From Protopterus annectens (taxonomy: Eukaryota > Chordata > Ceratodontiformes > Protopteridae), in contig NC_056735.1 in NCBI RefSeq assembly GCF_019279795.1, positions 1,940,554,455 through 1,940,618,454 of the forward strand: DNA of 64,000 nt, written 5' to 3'. Below the pieces are notes generated by a model, which did no database searches, had not been told where the DNA came from, and saw only the letters and a list, made by a program, of their open reading frames with translations. Below are positions 34,020-45,457 of the stretch, one piece after another (within the stretch, counting starts at the first letter, position 1; each line of letters begins with the position of its first letter). A program made the position numbers and the translations under genes.

Positions 34020-36600
34020 ACATAACAAAAATATATATGGCCACATGCACTGTTAATGGTGGTGCAGAGGCCCAAGCAACATACATCTTGTATGTATAGA
34101 TATCTCCCCCCACAGCCAAACACGTCTGCCCTGCAATACAATACCAACTGTTGAAAATCCCATAACCAGAACCTGACACAACATGGGCACAAGATGTTAA
34201 CAGTACTCCATTCCACCTGTATAATGTCAGGCTGGCTACCATAGGGAATAACAATGTGGAAGCAATCAATTTTACTAAGATACATATACACAGACACATA
34301 TATGCAGACAATACGGAACAGCCAGTATGCCTACAATTGCAACCTTTCCAGCTGGACACTGTATGAGCCACACATACAAATGACAATTGTTGCCTGCAAC
34401 ATATACCCACAGAGAGGTCAAAAGATATAACACCACACACTGGTTTGCATACATGGGAAAGCTTTATTTGAGTATGATTATAGTTGTACATGCCATGTCA
34501 TATAGCTCTTTAGACTCTGAAATACATATAAAGAGATTAATGCAATTGTCAAACAGATAAATTAATACAGTATTCCGGAAAAGATTACATATGTTGCTGT
34601 CCAGGCCAAGGCCTTCAAGTAGTACAACAGTAAAGACAGACTGGGCCTCAGGATAATAATAGATCAACAGTAAGTAATGCAGATTTATGGTCCAGCAGCC
34701 TCTGTCTACACACTGTACACAATCCATAGGGGGTAAAGTCCTCGGTTGACACAATGGGATGTATCTGTTACATAACAAGGCATAATTGAAACCATCACAA
34801 TCACACTGACAAAAAGAACAGTCTGTATGGCAGGAACAGTAGGTCTGCATTTACCCAAGGGGAATTGTATGGTAATGTACATCCAGATACCTTAAGGCAG
34901 TTTACCCCTGATACCCCCACATGTTGTAACAGCCTAGGTTAGTTATGGTGCACCCCCCCATAGACTGACATACAGGGCCATATACCACTATTAGATAAAC
35001 TGGCCTCTGGACTGCATAAGGGCACACATGTATTGTGCAGATGAAGTTCACACATATATGGACCCAACCCCACAACATGTGTGGGGGCCACAACAGCAGT
35101 GGAATGATGGCAGGAATGCCAGCATGACATACTCACATGCTGCTATAAAACAACCCCTTTCAGCATGTCATATGGACAAAGCCTGGTATGTAGGTGGAGG
35201 ACAGAGGCTGAAACACAGGCCCATATTTGAAATAGTGTTGTCATACACTAAGCAAGTCACTGGTATTACAGGATAGTCTGCTACATACCCTTAGTCAGGA
35301 TTATGAAGTCAGAAATACAAATGGATGTAGCCATGTACTGATAGCACTCAACACACACATAGCCAAGGATATATCTGACACAAGACCTGTGTGGTAGACA
35401 GGCAAAACATAACATGCACACCTCTTGCCATCAAGTGGATAGGCACACAGTTGAGTGCTATACAGACAGACCATAGTCTGTGTTAAACTAGTATGTACAC
35501 ACAGAACCTGTAACACTGGTGCTATACAATGCCTACAACAACAATACTCACACTCTCTATTTGTAGTTCTGGAGCCTCATACAAATAAGTAGCTGGCCTG
35601 AGTGTGGAAGTCCTCTTGAAAGAGGTATTGCTACCTGCTCTCTGTAGCACTGCTGCCCACACACAGGAAGGATGTCCACCATACAGGAAAGGTAAAGAGA
35701 CCACGCCCATATGATGTAGGAATTTATAGTAGTGGGTTACCATGACAGTGTTAATTGGAAGTACTACACAGCTAGCTGCATGCAGGTAGCAAGTGGAGGA
35801 CATGGACTGGTGTAGAGGTCATCACATGATCATGTGCATCACCCACAAAATCCATGCTGCAATCTATCCCAGGCAGCTCAATCCATTTACTGGATAGACA
35901 GAGAGAGAGAGAGATGCAGAGAAATAAAGTGAAAGAGAAAAATAACCGTAAACATACAATAGCTCCTGAACTGCAACAACACCAGAAAATGCAACAAAGG
36001 AAGCAGGAGAATGAGTGAAAAAAAAACTACCTCCTACAAGGATAATATCCATAACAGACCTCATCCCCACAACAGGTATGTGAAGAATATATGCATGTAA
36101 TTGACTATAGTTCCTGGTCCACAATACTTGGGTAGATGATGTTGAATGATATACACGTGCCAATGGTTGTTGTTGTAATGATCTTCAGCTGAACAACTGC
36201 TATGGACATTAGAGTTTGTCCCTGTGGGTAGTGGGCCATACCCGGCAACTGTGTAGAGCAGCACCGACTGGCAAGATGTTTGCCAATACAGTGTGTGGTG
36301 TGTAATGGAAGGGATGTATATTACTGTGGCCAGTAGCTGGTGGTGGAAGTAATGCTATAATGATGGACACATAGGTTTCACAGCCCACCACTTGCAGGAC
36401 ACTCAGGTTAACCTGTATTGTAGCATGCTGAAATGCCATAGCTTTGTAATAGGGTTACCTGCAATCTGGCCCTACATATACCCCCCTAATGTTAGGCTGT
36501 GTGCATATGTGGCTCCTGTGTTATAGCAAGGCAGAATAGTGCAGCTGTGCAGGAAGGAGTTTTGAGATTGTGGACCTGATGTCTGAATGTACCACATATA
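34020..36600. other. Unannotated TG/CA-rich sequence
   Basis: Several minus-strand frames of 90-170 codons occur, but none has a recognisable domain. The style of sequence (many TGTG, CATA and CACA words) matches 38.5-40.2, 46.0-47.3, 48.8-49.9 and 57.6-64 kb, suggesting one repeat-derived sequence class. Confidence 0.35.
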
Positions 36601-36608
36601 TAGGTATT

Positions 36609-36768
<160 letters not shown>

Positions 36769-36817
36769 ACAGATATACAGATACCCATATGTAGACATAT
36801 ATATAAACACATACATA

Positions 36818-36821
<4 letters not shown>

Positions 36822-36873
<52 letters not shown>
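36822..36873. repeat. (TA)n microsatellite
   Basis: TA tract of about 52 bp, followed by a short CACACA stretch. Confidence 0.97.
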
Positions 36874-36878
<5 letters not shown>

Positions 36879-37305
36879 TGTCTACATATATACAAACACA
36901 CACACACACACATACACACATATATATATGTATGTAAATACATGTCCCCTATATTACCACCACAGTGCTGCATGCTATATGCGAGTGAACAGCACACATA
37001 GCAATGCACACAGATATATACAGCTGTCTGTGTGTGCAACATGGACAGGTATGCCACATGTGAACCCCTTGTTGGGACCACATTACCCTTGTCTGTGAAG
37101 TAGGGAATGGGAATATGGGGAAGTATGGCATATATAGTTGTGGAGGTGTTCTGGATTGGTAGATATAGAGGACAGCCTACAGGGTTGGCATATGACACAT
37201 GTGGTGGGCAAACACTCTGGATGGTGTGTGTGGTCTGCTATGTGGAAGCCACATGGGCCCCAATATGGACACAATGGGAACAAGCCTCCCACCCACTGCT
37301 ACTCA

Positions 37306-37610
37306 CAACAACAGTCCACGTCCCAAAAGTGCCTGGCCTGGAGGCTGAGCAGGAGGAACATGTAGACTCTGTGAATGTGTACTGGGTGCCTCAAGGTGAT
37401 GTAGCACATCCCACATGTGTCTGTGGAGCCTGTTATGGAATAGACCCTTGACCTGACCTCGGGGTACAAGATCATGTCTGTGTGTGCCCCCAGGGGGGAC
37501 AACATCCCCTGAGTTGGTTCCACTTGAAGGTAGTCCTGGACCAGTACATGAGGAGGCCCCAGGGTGGGTCGACATGTAATGTGTCCTGGTAGCATGGGCA
37601 GATGAGTTTG
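37306..37610 (-). pseudogene. Myb/SANT family C-terminal exon, copy D
   Basis: Minus-strand relative of the last exons of units A and B: STHPGASSCTGPGLPSSGTN, SGDVVPPGG, then NRLHRHMWDVLHHLEAPSTH and AQPPGQALLG. The order (Pro/Gly/Ser linker, helical segment, Pro-rich end) is the same, but the helical part is more diverged. No matching Myb exon was recognised upstream on this strand, so it may be an orphan exon. Confidence 0.5.
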
Positions 37611-38078
37611 GAGAGGTGGTTCTGCTGGCAAATATTCCCTAAACATGCTATGTGTCACTGTTATAGAACATATGTGGGTAGTAATAGTCGACATAATCCC
37701 GGAACATGTCCAACAGCATGCATACATATGCTCAATAACAAGGAATGTCAGATGCGCAGCAATCACATAGCAAGCATACCACAGGCATATATGGAACCAT
37801 AGTGGCCCTGACAATGGCATGCAGGTGAATAGTCCATAATAGGCCATCAATAATAGTGTCCACACAGGGAACATGGCTGCAAACACATAGCACAAAGTGT
37901 GGTGCAATACAATATCTGCCCCACTGGTAGGTAAGCTGCAGCCATACCTATTGAGTTGTGTGTACAGTTTGTTGTCACTGATATGGTGGGGGGTGACAGA
38001 GATGTGTCTTAAGAAATGTGGTAACCTCGCTGTATTAGTTGCTCAGACCTGTTTCCATCTTTATGTCTTTAAGGCAAG

Positions 38079-38489
38079 ATGTCACATGGACGGCTCCCTG
38101 CTTATTCAGCTGTTGAAAATAAAATAGTGCTGAACTATCTATTCCAGCACTACCCTGTCCTGTTTGGCCAGGCCGCCCATGAGCAGTAAGAGCAGAACCC
38201 CCTGTGGAGCGACCTAGTCCACAGGGTCAATGATGTTGGATCGCACAACTGCAGTTATGAGCAGGTCCGGCATCATTGTTCTGACCTGCTTCATAATGCC
38301 CATCAGCATGCTGCTGCAGTCTGGGGTGATCACCTTGCAACAGGGGAGTCCATGCCTTCCATCCTTCCCTGACATGTGTTGAGGAGCTCCTTGCCAGCCT
38401 CATGGCACCTGGCTGTCTGCACTGCCAACATCTGCCAGACACCATTGTGGAGGTGGGTGCTACCCACACACCAGCTGCGGTGTATGCAG
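38079..38489 (+). pseudogene. Myb/SANT-like DNA-binding exon, gene C (NAIF1-like type)
   Basis: From ATG: MSHGRLPAYSAVENKIVLNY, LFQHYPVLFGQAAHEQ, then a TAA (38187). It continues in the same frame with NPLWSDLVHRVNDVG, SYEQVRHHCSDLLHNAHQHA. This is a clear Myb/SANT-like pattern (first helix ending HYPVLFG, Trp-anchored second helix, RHHCSDL third helix). A frameshift near 38370 leads into VEELLASLMAPGCLHCQHLP and on to TPAAVYA before a GTAAGG donor at 38490. The sequence differs from units A and B, so it is a separate family member. One stop and one frameshift make it a pseudogene unless the stop is recent. Confidence 0.65.
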
Positions 38490-40243
38490 GTAAGGCCACA
38501 GGGCACATCAGTAGACCATTTTTCTGTATGCATCCACATCTGTGCAGGTAGATCATGCATATCTGACATGTCATATATACAGTTTTTTGCTGCATAGTAG
38601 TAGTAATAAACAGATGTGCGTACGTGGTAGTATTGTGGACATGTACTGTTGATGTACTGTAAAGCTGCACCCACCCTGTAGCAATGCACAGGTGTGGCCA
38701 CTGACTTTGCATCTCTTACCATCTTATGTAGGTCTCTCCGGTATACCATCAAGGAAGCAGCCTGTAGCTGGTGAGTATGGTTTATGTTGCTACTTGCCAA
38801 TACATCGGGCATGTAATGACTATGGTATATTCCATGTACACATCTAACACACTTACCCAGAATGCATGCTGTACATGTGCATGTATTGTTGCTGTTAAAT
38901 GCATGGCATCACAGTGGTGACCATGATGGGGTATTGGAAGGGTATGTCAGACACCTAAAAGATAACTAACATCCTGTCATTGCAGAATGTGTCCACGGGG
39001 ATTAATATAATGGTGGGAGACATGGCCTACAGTAGGGAAATGTTTGAAAAATCACCCGTATACAGTGCAACAACAGTGGATATACCAGTAGTACAATGGC
39101 AACTGTTACAGATTTACACTATGGCATAATGTATTACTGTGGTCCACATTATTAGCTTGGACTAGGCTGTAACATGTGATGTTCAGTATATGGGACATTG
39201 CAAAGTGACACGTGTAGGCCTTACTTGCCAAGCATCTGCATAAAGGCTAAAGGTGGGGAGGGGGTGTCAGCATGACACACCAGTGCACTACAGCAGGGAT
39301 CCTAAGGATGCTAAGAATGGCTGTATCTGCACACAGTCAGGTTCAGGAACTGTGGCAGACGTAACCCTACCCACACAGAAATAGTGACTGCAGTGTGTGA
39401 ACACAAAGGGATGTGCATGCATTGACCTTGCAATCATGCTGATATGGGGGACATGTGTAGGGCAGACTGAATATACACTGGCAAATGCAGATGGCCCATG
39501 CTAGTATACCCCTGCCAGGAGTAGTGACTGCTGTAGTACACATAACAATAGGTGCAACAAACTGTCATGATAAGGTTGTGCACACATATGTACACACGGA
39601 GTGTATGCATCGTGGCCAGCATCCACACACCTAACACATTCCATAGACACTCCATGTGAATGTACAGGACATATGTCACATATCAGGCTCCTCTACTGTT
39701 AATATATGAAGTGATGTGGTCCCATAACAGATCAAGGAAGGGTGCGTCATATCAGTAAGGGTGTGTTCACTCCCCATAGCCATGGTAAGGTCTGACGGTT
39801 GTCTGTGTAATAGTATTGGATTGGTCATACATTGTCCACTGATGCTGACATCTGTAAACCAGACATCAGGCATTCAGAAATGACTTCTGTCCACATATCA
39901 TCCCAGGTATGTATTGCTGAAAAACATATTGGCTGTGAGCATTAGAACTGACATAACTGACACAGTTCTACACATTCAGCAAAGGGTTGTACACCTGTAA
40001 GGTTTGGTGCACAGTACATGGCAGGGTGCAGAACAGGTGCACAGCAATACTGTCTACATGGGTGCAGTGGTATCCAGGGGAAGGGGCATAACCTACTAAC
40101 ACAGCCCATGCATCACACACATGTATACTGTTGCTAGTAGCATGGATTTAAGATAGCTGCACTGCATGCTGTTGTGTACCATATGTTATGCATGTTGACA
40201 GATGGGTAATAGAAGGACTGTGTGTACTATCTTTGTGCAACCT

Positions 40244-40306
<63 letters not shown>

Positions 40307-40410
40307 ATGCGTGCGTGTGCATGTGTGTGTGTGTGTGTGTGCATGTGTGTACTGTTATGCAATGCTGTACAGGTCTTAAAGTGCGTTTCTTGTTTTCCTC
40401 TACAGGTGGC
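38490..40410. other. Presumed intron of gene C
   Basis: Runs from the GTAAGG donor to the TTTTCCTCTACAG acceptor at 40406. It contains a (GT)n tract (40251-40345) and no supported frame. Confidence 0.45.
40251..40345. repeat. (GT)n microsatellite
   Basis: GT tract interrupted by CATGCGTGCGTGTGCA. Confidence 0.97.
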
Positions 40411-41019
40411 GAGATGGGCCAGGGTCACTCCTGCATGCAATTTGATGTTGGTGTCCAGAAAGACACCAACGATGATGATAGTACTGTTGAGGAACAGGTG
40501 AGGCTGCCAGGGGCTGAAACAGCACCGTCATTTGACATCCCCCTTTTAGCCACAGCAACCCGGCACACTGTTTCAGTGCCTATACATACCCCATCATCAG
40601 TGGCCATAGCAGAGGTAGAGCTGGCAGTTGGTGGCAGTGCACAGGAGAGTGTGGTCTCCATACCTACTGTGTCTGGGCACAGAAGACATAGCTAGATGTC
40701 CAGCAGGGCACCACATAGGCAGATGTCCCATGGTACTCGTGGTCGTGGTAGGACTGCTGGTCATCATGCCCCTGGCCGATGCACCACAACTGGTACCACC
40801 AGGTGCATGTTTCAGGCTGTCATGGCAGCGCAGACATGTGTGGAACTGTACACCAGACAGGGCCTAAGGCAGCAGATGGCTGCTCTCACATCTGCAAGCG
40901 ACAACTTCCATGAACTGTCTGGTGCCATCCGAGCTTATACTGAGATCATGAATAGAGGGTTTGGTGAGTTGATGGGCCTCATTGACAGTGATTTGCCCAT
41001 GCTTGAATATGTGGTGTGA
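40407..41019 (+). pseudogene. Gene C downstream exon (acidic/Thr-Pro linker, Arg-rich patch, helical end)
   Basis: After a pyrimidine-rich CTCTACAG acceptor the frame reads GEMGQGHSCMQFDVGVQKDT, NDDDSTVEEQVRLPGAETAP, a Val/Ser-rich stretch and SGHRRHS. A TAG follows at 40693, and the same frame continues with SSRAPHRQMSHGTRGRGRTA (basic), VELYTRQGLRQQMAALTSAS, NFHELSGAIRAYTEIMNRGF and GELMGLIDSDLPMLEYVV before TAG. The late helical part is typical of C-terminal dimerisation segments of Myb/SANT transposon proteins (inference). The last 58 bases lie inside the 589-bp repeat R1. Confidence 0.5.
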
Positions 41020-41550
41020 GTGCGGTGATGGCCACGTGGATGTGGGCCAGCAAGAGCAACAGCTGGCAGTCAAAGTGGATGTGCTAGGACACCAAGGTGC
41101 TCCCGTGGTAGCAGTACCAGCCGCAGCACTGTTGGGGGCACTGTCCACACCACACCACAGCAGACCATGAACGGGTAGCCCTGGCCAGTTCCAGGAGGGA
41201 CCTGGTTCCAGTGGACATCTGTCATCCTCAGGGGAGAGTAGCACATCGAGGCATGTACCTTGACATGCCCATGGAACCCCTGGCAGGCACAGTCCACGTA
41301 TCCATGGCCAGAAGCAGTGAACTGTACACCCTGCCAGGTATGGTCTGCAGCTTTCCATAAACACCTGTATAGGGCAGCCACATGGCAGAACTGTGTACAT
41401 GCATACCCGCACACTATACGAACATACCTAGGGCAACCCCATACCTACACACACCACATCACCATGCCCACTTCAACTCATTGCACCCCTCACCCACACA
41501 CAGTGTCAAATGTATGGCCCACCCTCAGCCTGTGGCAAACCAACAACACA
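40962..41550 (+). repeat. 589-bp repeat R, copy R1
   Basis: Starts TGGTGAGTTGATGGGCCTC and ends CAACAACACA. Copies R2 (45458-46046) and R3 (48131-48719) have exactly the same length and ends; R1 differs from R2 at roughly ten positions. R1 begins inside the gene C coding frame (GELMGLIDSDL...) and includes its stop and 3' flank. A further open stretch (HERVALASSRRDLVPVDICH, 41167-41364) lies in another frame. R1 borders the 3' end of PLE-1. Confidence 0.95.
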
Positions 41551-41649
41551 AGAGCAAAACCAAGGAGGGACCAGCACACACGACAGCAGGATATAAATAA
41601 TGATATTTATTCCAAAGTAGCTAAAAAGCTGCCTGCCATGAAAATAACA

Positions 41650-41680
41650 GACCGGTTTCGGCTTAACAAGCCTTTATCAA
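41650..41680 (-). ncRNA. Hammerhead-like ribozyme motif of PLE-1
   Basis: Minus strand: UUGAUAA (consensus CUGANGA), one A, 5-bp stem II GGCUU/AAGCC with GUU loop, GAA, palindromic ACCGGU, then C. Flanking AACA and UGUU can pair as stem I. Hammerhead motifs are described in many PLEs. Two changes in the core (C to U, G to A) may weaken or abolish cleavage in this copy. Confidence 0.6.
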
Positions 41681-42114
41681 TGTTCCATTTCCTTTGCAAA
41701 AAGTGATTATACAAAACAGCATCACATCCTGGTACTATTTATATACATCTTTCTAAAATGGTGTACTTCTGCCATTGGTCGACAGACTCATCCAACGCAG
41801 TTGCAAATTAAATGATGATAGCAACAGTACAAATGAATATATGAGATTGAAACAAAAATAGAGATCATGAAAATATATCTAAGTCTCTATTAAAAATTAA
41901 TTTAAACTGACAATTGATTGCCACAATGCTAATATTATATAGTCAAAGCCATGATGACCCACTGTGTTGACAAGGACTTAGTTATGCATTAGAATTACTG
42001 AGTAATCATGTACTAGAATTATTTGGGCTTGAATAAATACCTAAGTGTGCCATGAAGTATATGTTACTTACATAAATGGTACAAATGTGTACTGATAACA
42101 CAAAAATATTAAAT

Positions 42115-44148
42115 TTATTGTTTAATTGTACCTTTATGTACTTCATATTCATTCAACCCTGGTTTGAAAAAGGCTCCAAGTTTAGTGATCCACATACTTT
42201 CCATATTATTTAATCTGGTATGCCATCCCATCTTGAAATTTCTGTGGAGTTGAATTTTATCAATAATGATAAACTTAAAGGAGGCACCTGTGTGATTTCT
42301 ACTGTGTTTGTATAAAGCATTTGTTACTCGTCTGTTTCTAATAGAGCTTAAATGTTCACTGATCCTTATTCTAATGGGTCTAGAGGTCTGACCAACATAA
42401 AAGGCAGAACAGGTGCAATAGGCCAGATAGATGACACAATCAGAGCTGCAGTTTCCAAAGATGTTGATGTTGTATACCTTGGGAGTGTTTTTGCTGCTAA
42501 ATTCTTTTGTTTTGCAAATGTGCTGACATGCACAACAATGTCCACAAGGGTAACAGCCCACCAGTGGGTCACCAAAAAGTGTTGTTTGTATTGTAGAGGG
42601 TGGTGTAAATCTTTTATAATGTGTTAAATGGGAATGGATGGTCCGCCCTCTGCGGTAAGAGAAAGCACATTCATCTGGGAGAATCTCATTGAGAATTGGG
42701 TTTGATTTCAATATATGCCAGTGTGTACTAACAATCTCTCTAAACCTAGATGTATTGCTGCCATAAGTGGTGACTAGTCTGATGAATTGTTGGCAATTGC
42801 TTTGTTCATCCTCTTGTGATCTATTGTATTTCAATAATTCAGACCTGCTTCTGTTCTTGGTTTGGGTCACCGTATTGGTTAGGTGTTCCGAATTATATCC
42901 TCTATCAATAAATCTTGCTTTTAAATCCTGTGTGTGTGTAGAATATTCTACATCTGTGGAACATATTCTTTTGAGTCGCAAAAATTGAGACTTTGGGATG
43001 TTGCTGATGATGTGGCATGGGTGAGAACTGGTAGCATGAAGTAAAGTGTTGTATTGTGGAAATTTTCTGTGTATGGATGTAGCCAAAGTATGATTAGGCA
43101 ATCTTTTGACCACAACATCCAAACAAACTATTTCATGATATCCAGTGTTAGCTGTGAAATGTATATCAAAAGGATTATTATTGAGATATGCAACAAATTT
43201 TGATAATTCTTCCATACCAGCCCACCACACCAACCAGCAATCATCCAGATATCTCCGCCAGATATTTAAATTGTCAATATGAGTGTTGTGTTGAACATCA
43301 TATATGAAGGCCTGTTCAAAATATCCCATAAACAAATCTGCATAAATTGGGGCAAATGATGTCCCCATAGCTGTGCCTTTGATTTGCCAATATGGATTGC
43401 CTTCAAAATAAAAAATGTTTTTTTGTAGAACGTATTCTGTAAGTTTAATCAAAAAGTTGTTAAATCCAGTGGGATATAAATTGCACTTATTTAACCAGTA
43501 AGTCACCGCCATTATGCCAGCCTTATGAGGGATACTAGTGTACAGAGAGGATACGTCCAATGTGCATAACAGCCAATCCTCTTCCAACTGAGAATCTTCA
43601 ATGATATTCAGAAACTCTGTGGTGTCTTGAATACGTGATCTAACCATACTAAGCAGTGGTTTAAGATGTTCTGTAAGAAAGGCTGATAAGGGTACTGTAA
43701 GTGATCCCTGACCTGAAACTATGGGTCTGCCTGGTGGATTGTATAAATCCTTATATATTTTGGGTATGAGGTATAAATATTGTGGCATTGGTTCATTTAC
43801 CTTGAGTTGCCTGGCAACTTGTGTGGTAATAATGACCTCCTCTACTGCCAGATCTAAAAAAGAATCAATGTCAGATTTGAAGTTAGATGTAGGGTCCACT
43901 ACCATCTGTATGTAAAATTGTGATTGGGATAATTGTTTTAACGCCTCATCCTTGTATTTTGAGTGATCCATTACAAAAATACCACCACCTTTGTCCGCTG
44001 GAGTGATGACTATATCCTTGTTCTGTTGTAGTTGTGAAAGAGCTATTCTTTCAGCCTGGCTGAGATTACTACGATTGCATGTGTAGTTGTTAGAAAAATG
44101 TAAATCTTTCATAACACAATTTTTAAATATGGAAACATGCTTGTCCAT
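42115..44148 (-). CDS. PLE-1 reverse transcriptase - GIY-YIG endonuclease (open 677-codon part)
   Basis: Copies element RNA into DNA and nicks the target. From the N-terminus: ADKGGGIFVMD (about residue 53, a PLE hallmark), IPKIYKDLYNPPGRPIVSGQ (about 127-146), TLDVSSLYTSIP (first Asp), KGTAMGTSFAPIYADLFMG, and YLDDCWLVW (the YxDD active site, about 308). There follows a long thumb region with RRGRTIHSH, a Cys cluster (CYPCGHCCACQHIC, zinc-binding-like), then VIYLAYCTCSAFYVGQTSRP (the GIY...YIG-type boxes) and RIRISEHL (catalytic Arg). NMESMWITKLGAF (catalytic Glu helix) and GLNE (conserved Asn) complete the endonuclease. All key residues appear present. The frame lacks its own N-terminus, which lies upstream across stops and frameshifts, so this ATG is probably internal. 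Confidence 0.9.
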   Translation of the reverse strand: MDKHVSIFKNCVMKDLHFSNNYTCNRSNLSQAERIALSQLQQNKDIVITPADKGGGIFVMDHSKYKDEALKQLSQSQFYIQMVVDPTSNFKSDIDSFLDLAVEEVIITTQVARQLKVNEPMPQYLYLIPKIYKDLYNPPGRPIVSGQGSLTVPLSAFLTEHLKPLLSMVRSRIQDTTEFLNIIEDSQLEEDWLLCTLDVSSLYTSIPHKAGIMAVTYWLNKCNLYPTGFNNFLIKLTEYVLQKNIFYFEGNPYWQIKGTAMGTSFAPIYADLFMGYFEQAFIYDVQHNTHIDNLNIWRRYLDDCWLVWWAGMEELSKFVAYLNNNPFDIHFTANTGYHEIVCLDVVVKRLPNHTLATSIHRKFPQYNTLLHATSSHPCHIISNIPKSQFLRLKRICSTDVEYSTHTQDLKARFIDRGYNSEHLTNTVTQTKNRSRSELLKYNRSQEDEQSNCQQFIRLVTTYGSNTSRFREIVSTHWHILKSNPILNEILPDECAFSYRRGRTIHSHLTHYKRFTPPSTIQTTLFGDPLVGCYPCGHCCACQHICKTKEFSSKNTPKVYNINIFGNCSSDCVIYLAYCTCSAFYVGQTSRPIRIRISEHLSSIRNRRVTNALYKHSRNHTGASFKFIIIDKIQLHRNFKMGWHTRLNNMESMWITKLGAFFKPGLNEYEVHKGTIKQ

Positions 44149-44373
44149 AGGAGGTGTAAAATTGGATTTCCCAAATCGGAAACCAGTAGATCTTTGAGAA
44201 CTAGACTGATCTGAAAAAAAATAGCTTAAGATTAAGAGTTCTACAAAAATTATTAATATCCTCCATTAAAAAATGTTCAGGAACAGATGATGTTGGTACA
44301 AAATTTAAACCTTTATTCAATACTGTGTGTTGTACATTTGTAAGCTCAAAGGAAGAAATGTTAAGAACATTAT
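44149..44373 (-). pseudogene. PLE-1 short frame-shifted segment between N-terminal and RT frames
   Basis: A different frame from its neighbours encodes NNVLNISSFELTNVQHTVLN, KGLNFVPTSSVPEHFLMEDI, typical of the pre-RT segment of PLEs (LTxxExxLLxKGLxFxPT). PLE-2 has the equivalent SELAVLQKGMTFIPS. The shift returns to the RT frame at an 8-T tract near 44213. The two shifts compensate each other. Confidence 0.75.
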
Positions 44374-45210
44374 TCACTGTGTTGTTATTTGTTTCAATAA
44401 GGTTTGAAGGTTGGTTGTACCCATGTTTTCTCCTATGTTTCCTCCCTGCCCTGCATTTGTTGGACCTAAAGGGGTAGGTTGCTTCCTTTTTGCAACTGGG
44501 GACGCCTGGTTAGAGGAGGCCTTACCATCTGTTGCTGATGAGAAATCATCATCAGATGTAACGCTGTATGTTGTCTCATTCTTTTTTAATATCAGTCTGG
44601 GTCTCTTTCTGCCCTTTTGTGTTTTATTTGCCCCTTCATTAAACCTGACACTTTTTTGTGTTACGAATGGTTTGCCTTTTTCATAGTAAGCTAAGTCACT
44701 ATTAAACTTATGCATTTTCTTTTTCTTGAGTTGCTCTTCCACGCTTGCTAATTCTTTAGCTAATTCTAATAAATGAGTCTGATAATAGTCTTCAGTGGAA
44801 AAAAAATTTGCTTCTAAACAAGTGGTTTGTATATCTGTGATCATTGTTTCTATGGTTATTTCATAATATTTAGAGAGACTATCTACAAAAAGCATTGATG
44901 CTTGATGCTGTGCAGTGGCCCAATCTTGTGTTAATTGATTGTCAATGTTAGCCACCAATGGTTGCAACCTAATTCAAAGCCCTCTGGGTGTAATATCTTT
45001 TATTTTGTACGCTTTAAAAAGCTTTAGGTGCCATATATTGGTTCTGAGAGATTTCATTTGTCTACTAAGTTTAGAAAAAACAGAACCACATTTGTCTCTG
45101 GTGTTAGTTGAGGCATTGTCTGACATAAGGGACTGACCTATATTAAGTCAAACACATCTAAATTGTCCTTGTCTGCTGATAATCCTCTAAGGATTTCATT
45201 CAAATCCATG
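44374..45210 (-). pseudogene. PLE-1 N-terminal domain
   Basis: Begins near MDLNEILRGLSADKDNL (about 45210) and continues, after a frame change, as SDNASTNTRDKCGSVFSKLS and HLKLFKAYKIKDITPRGL. A TGA (shared with the 47.4-48.7 kb copy) is followed by LQPLVANIDNQLTQDWATAQ, a probable coiled coil (LELAKELASVEEQLKKKKMH), then a basic, Ser-rich linker (KGRKRPRLILKKN, a possible nuclear signal). It ends with TGA at 44374. The role is not established; N-terminal coiled coils and basic tracts are common in PLE proteins. Confidence 0.7.
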
Positions 45211-45457
45211 TTTGGGACAGTAGGCAATAAGTCTGTTATATAAATATATGTCTCAGACTACTGAAATGATACAAAAATTGAGTTATACAACTTTAAGGGG
45301 CTATGTTAAGGCTGACAAAAATTGGAATCACCTACAACACCAAGGGATTTCAAAATAATAAATACTAAATAATCAAAATAATTCCATAGGCCTAATTGGT
45401 ACAGTCTAACCAAAGGCATATAGATGGATATGTCCTAGTTTTATAAAGCCCTTATCA

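Larger units (their letters stand above)
41551..45457 (-). mobile_element. PLE-1: nearly complete Penelope-like retroelement
   Basis: Minus-strand element of 3907 bp between R2 (5' side) and R1 (3' side). In order it has a start region (MDLNEILRGLSAD, about 45210), an N-terminal domain (44967-44374), RT (44148-about 42700), a Cys-rich segment, a GIY-YIG endonuclease to 42115, and a 3' UTR with a hammerhead-like motif (41650-41680). Known EN+ PLEs have this RT-then-GIY-YIG order. It is broken by a TGA after ITPRGL, a TGA at 44374 and an 8-T tract frameshift, but the long RT-EN frame is fully open. Confidence 0.92.

Noticed and set aside
33976..34850. 171, 167 and 128-codon minus-strand frames
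   Set aside because: No recognisable domain; similar long frames are expected in this TG/CA-rich sequence type.
40864..41412. 182-codon minus-strand frame, repeated as 155-codon frames at 45441-45908 and 48114-48581
   Set aside because: It is antisense across repeat R, Cys/Trp/Pro-rich with no domain. Its conservation only reflects the repetition of R.
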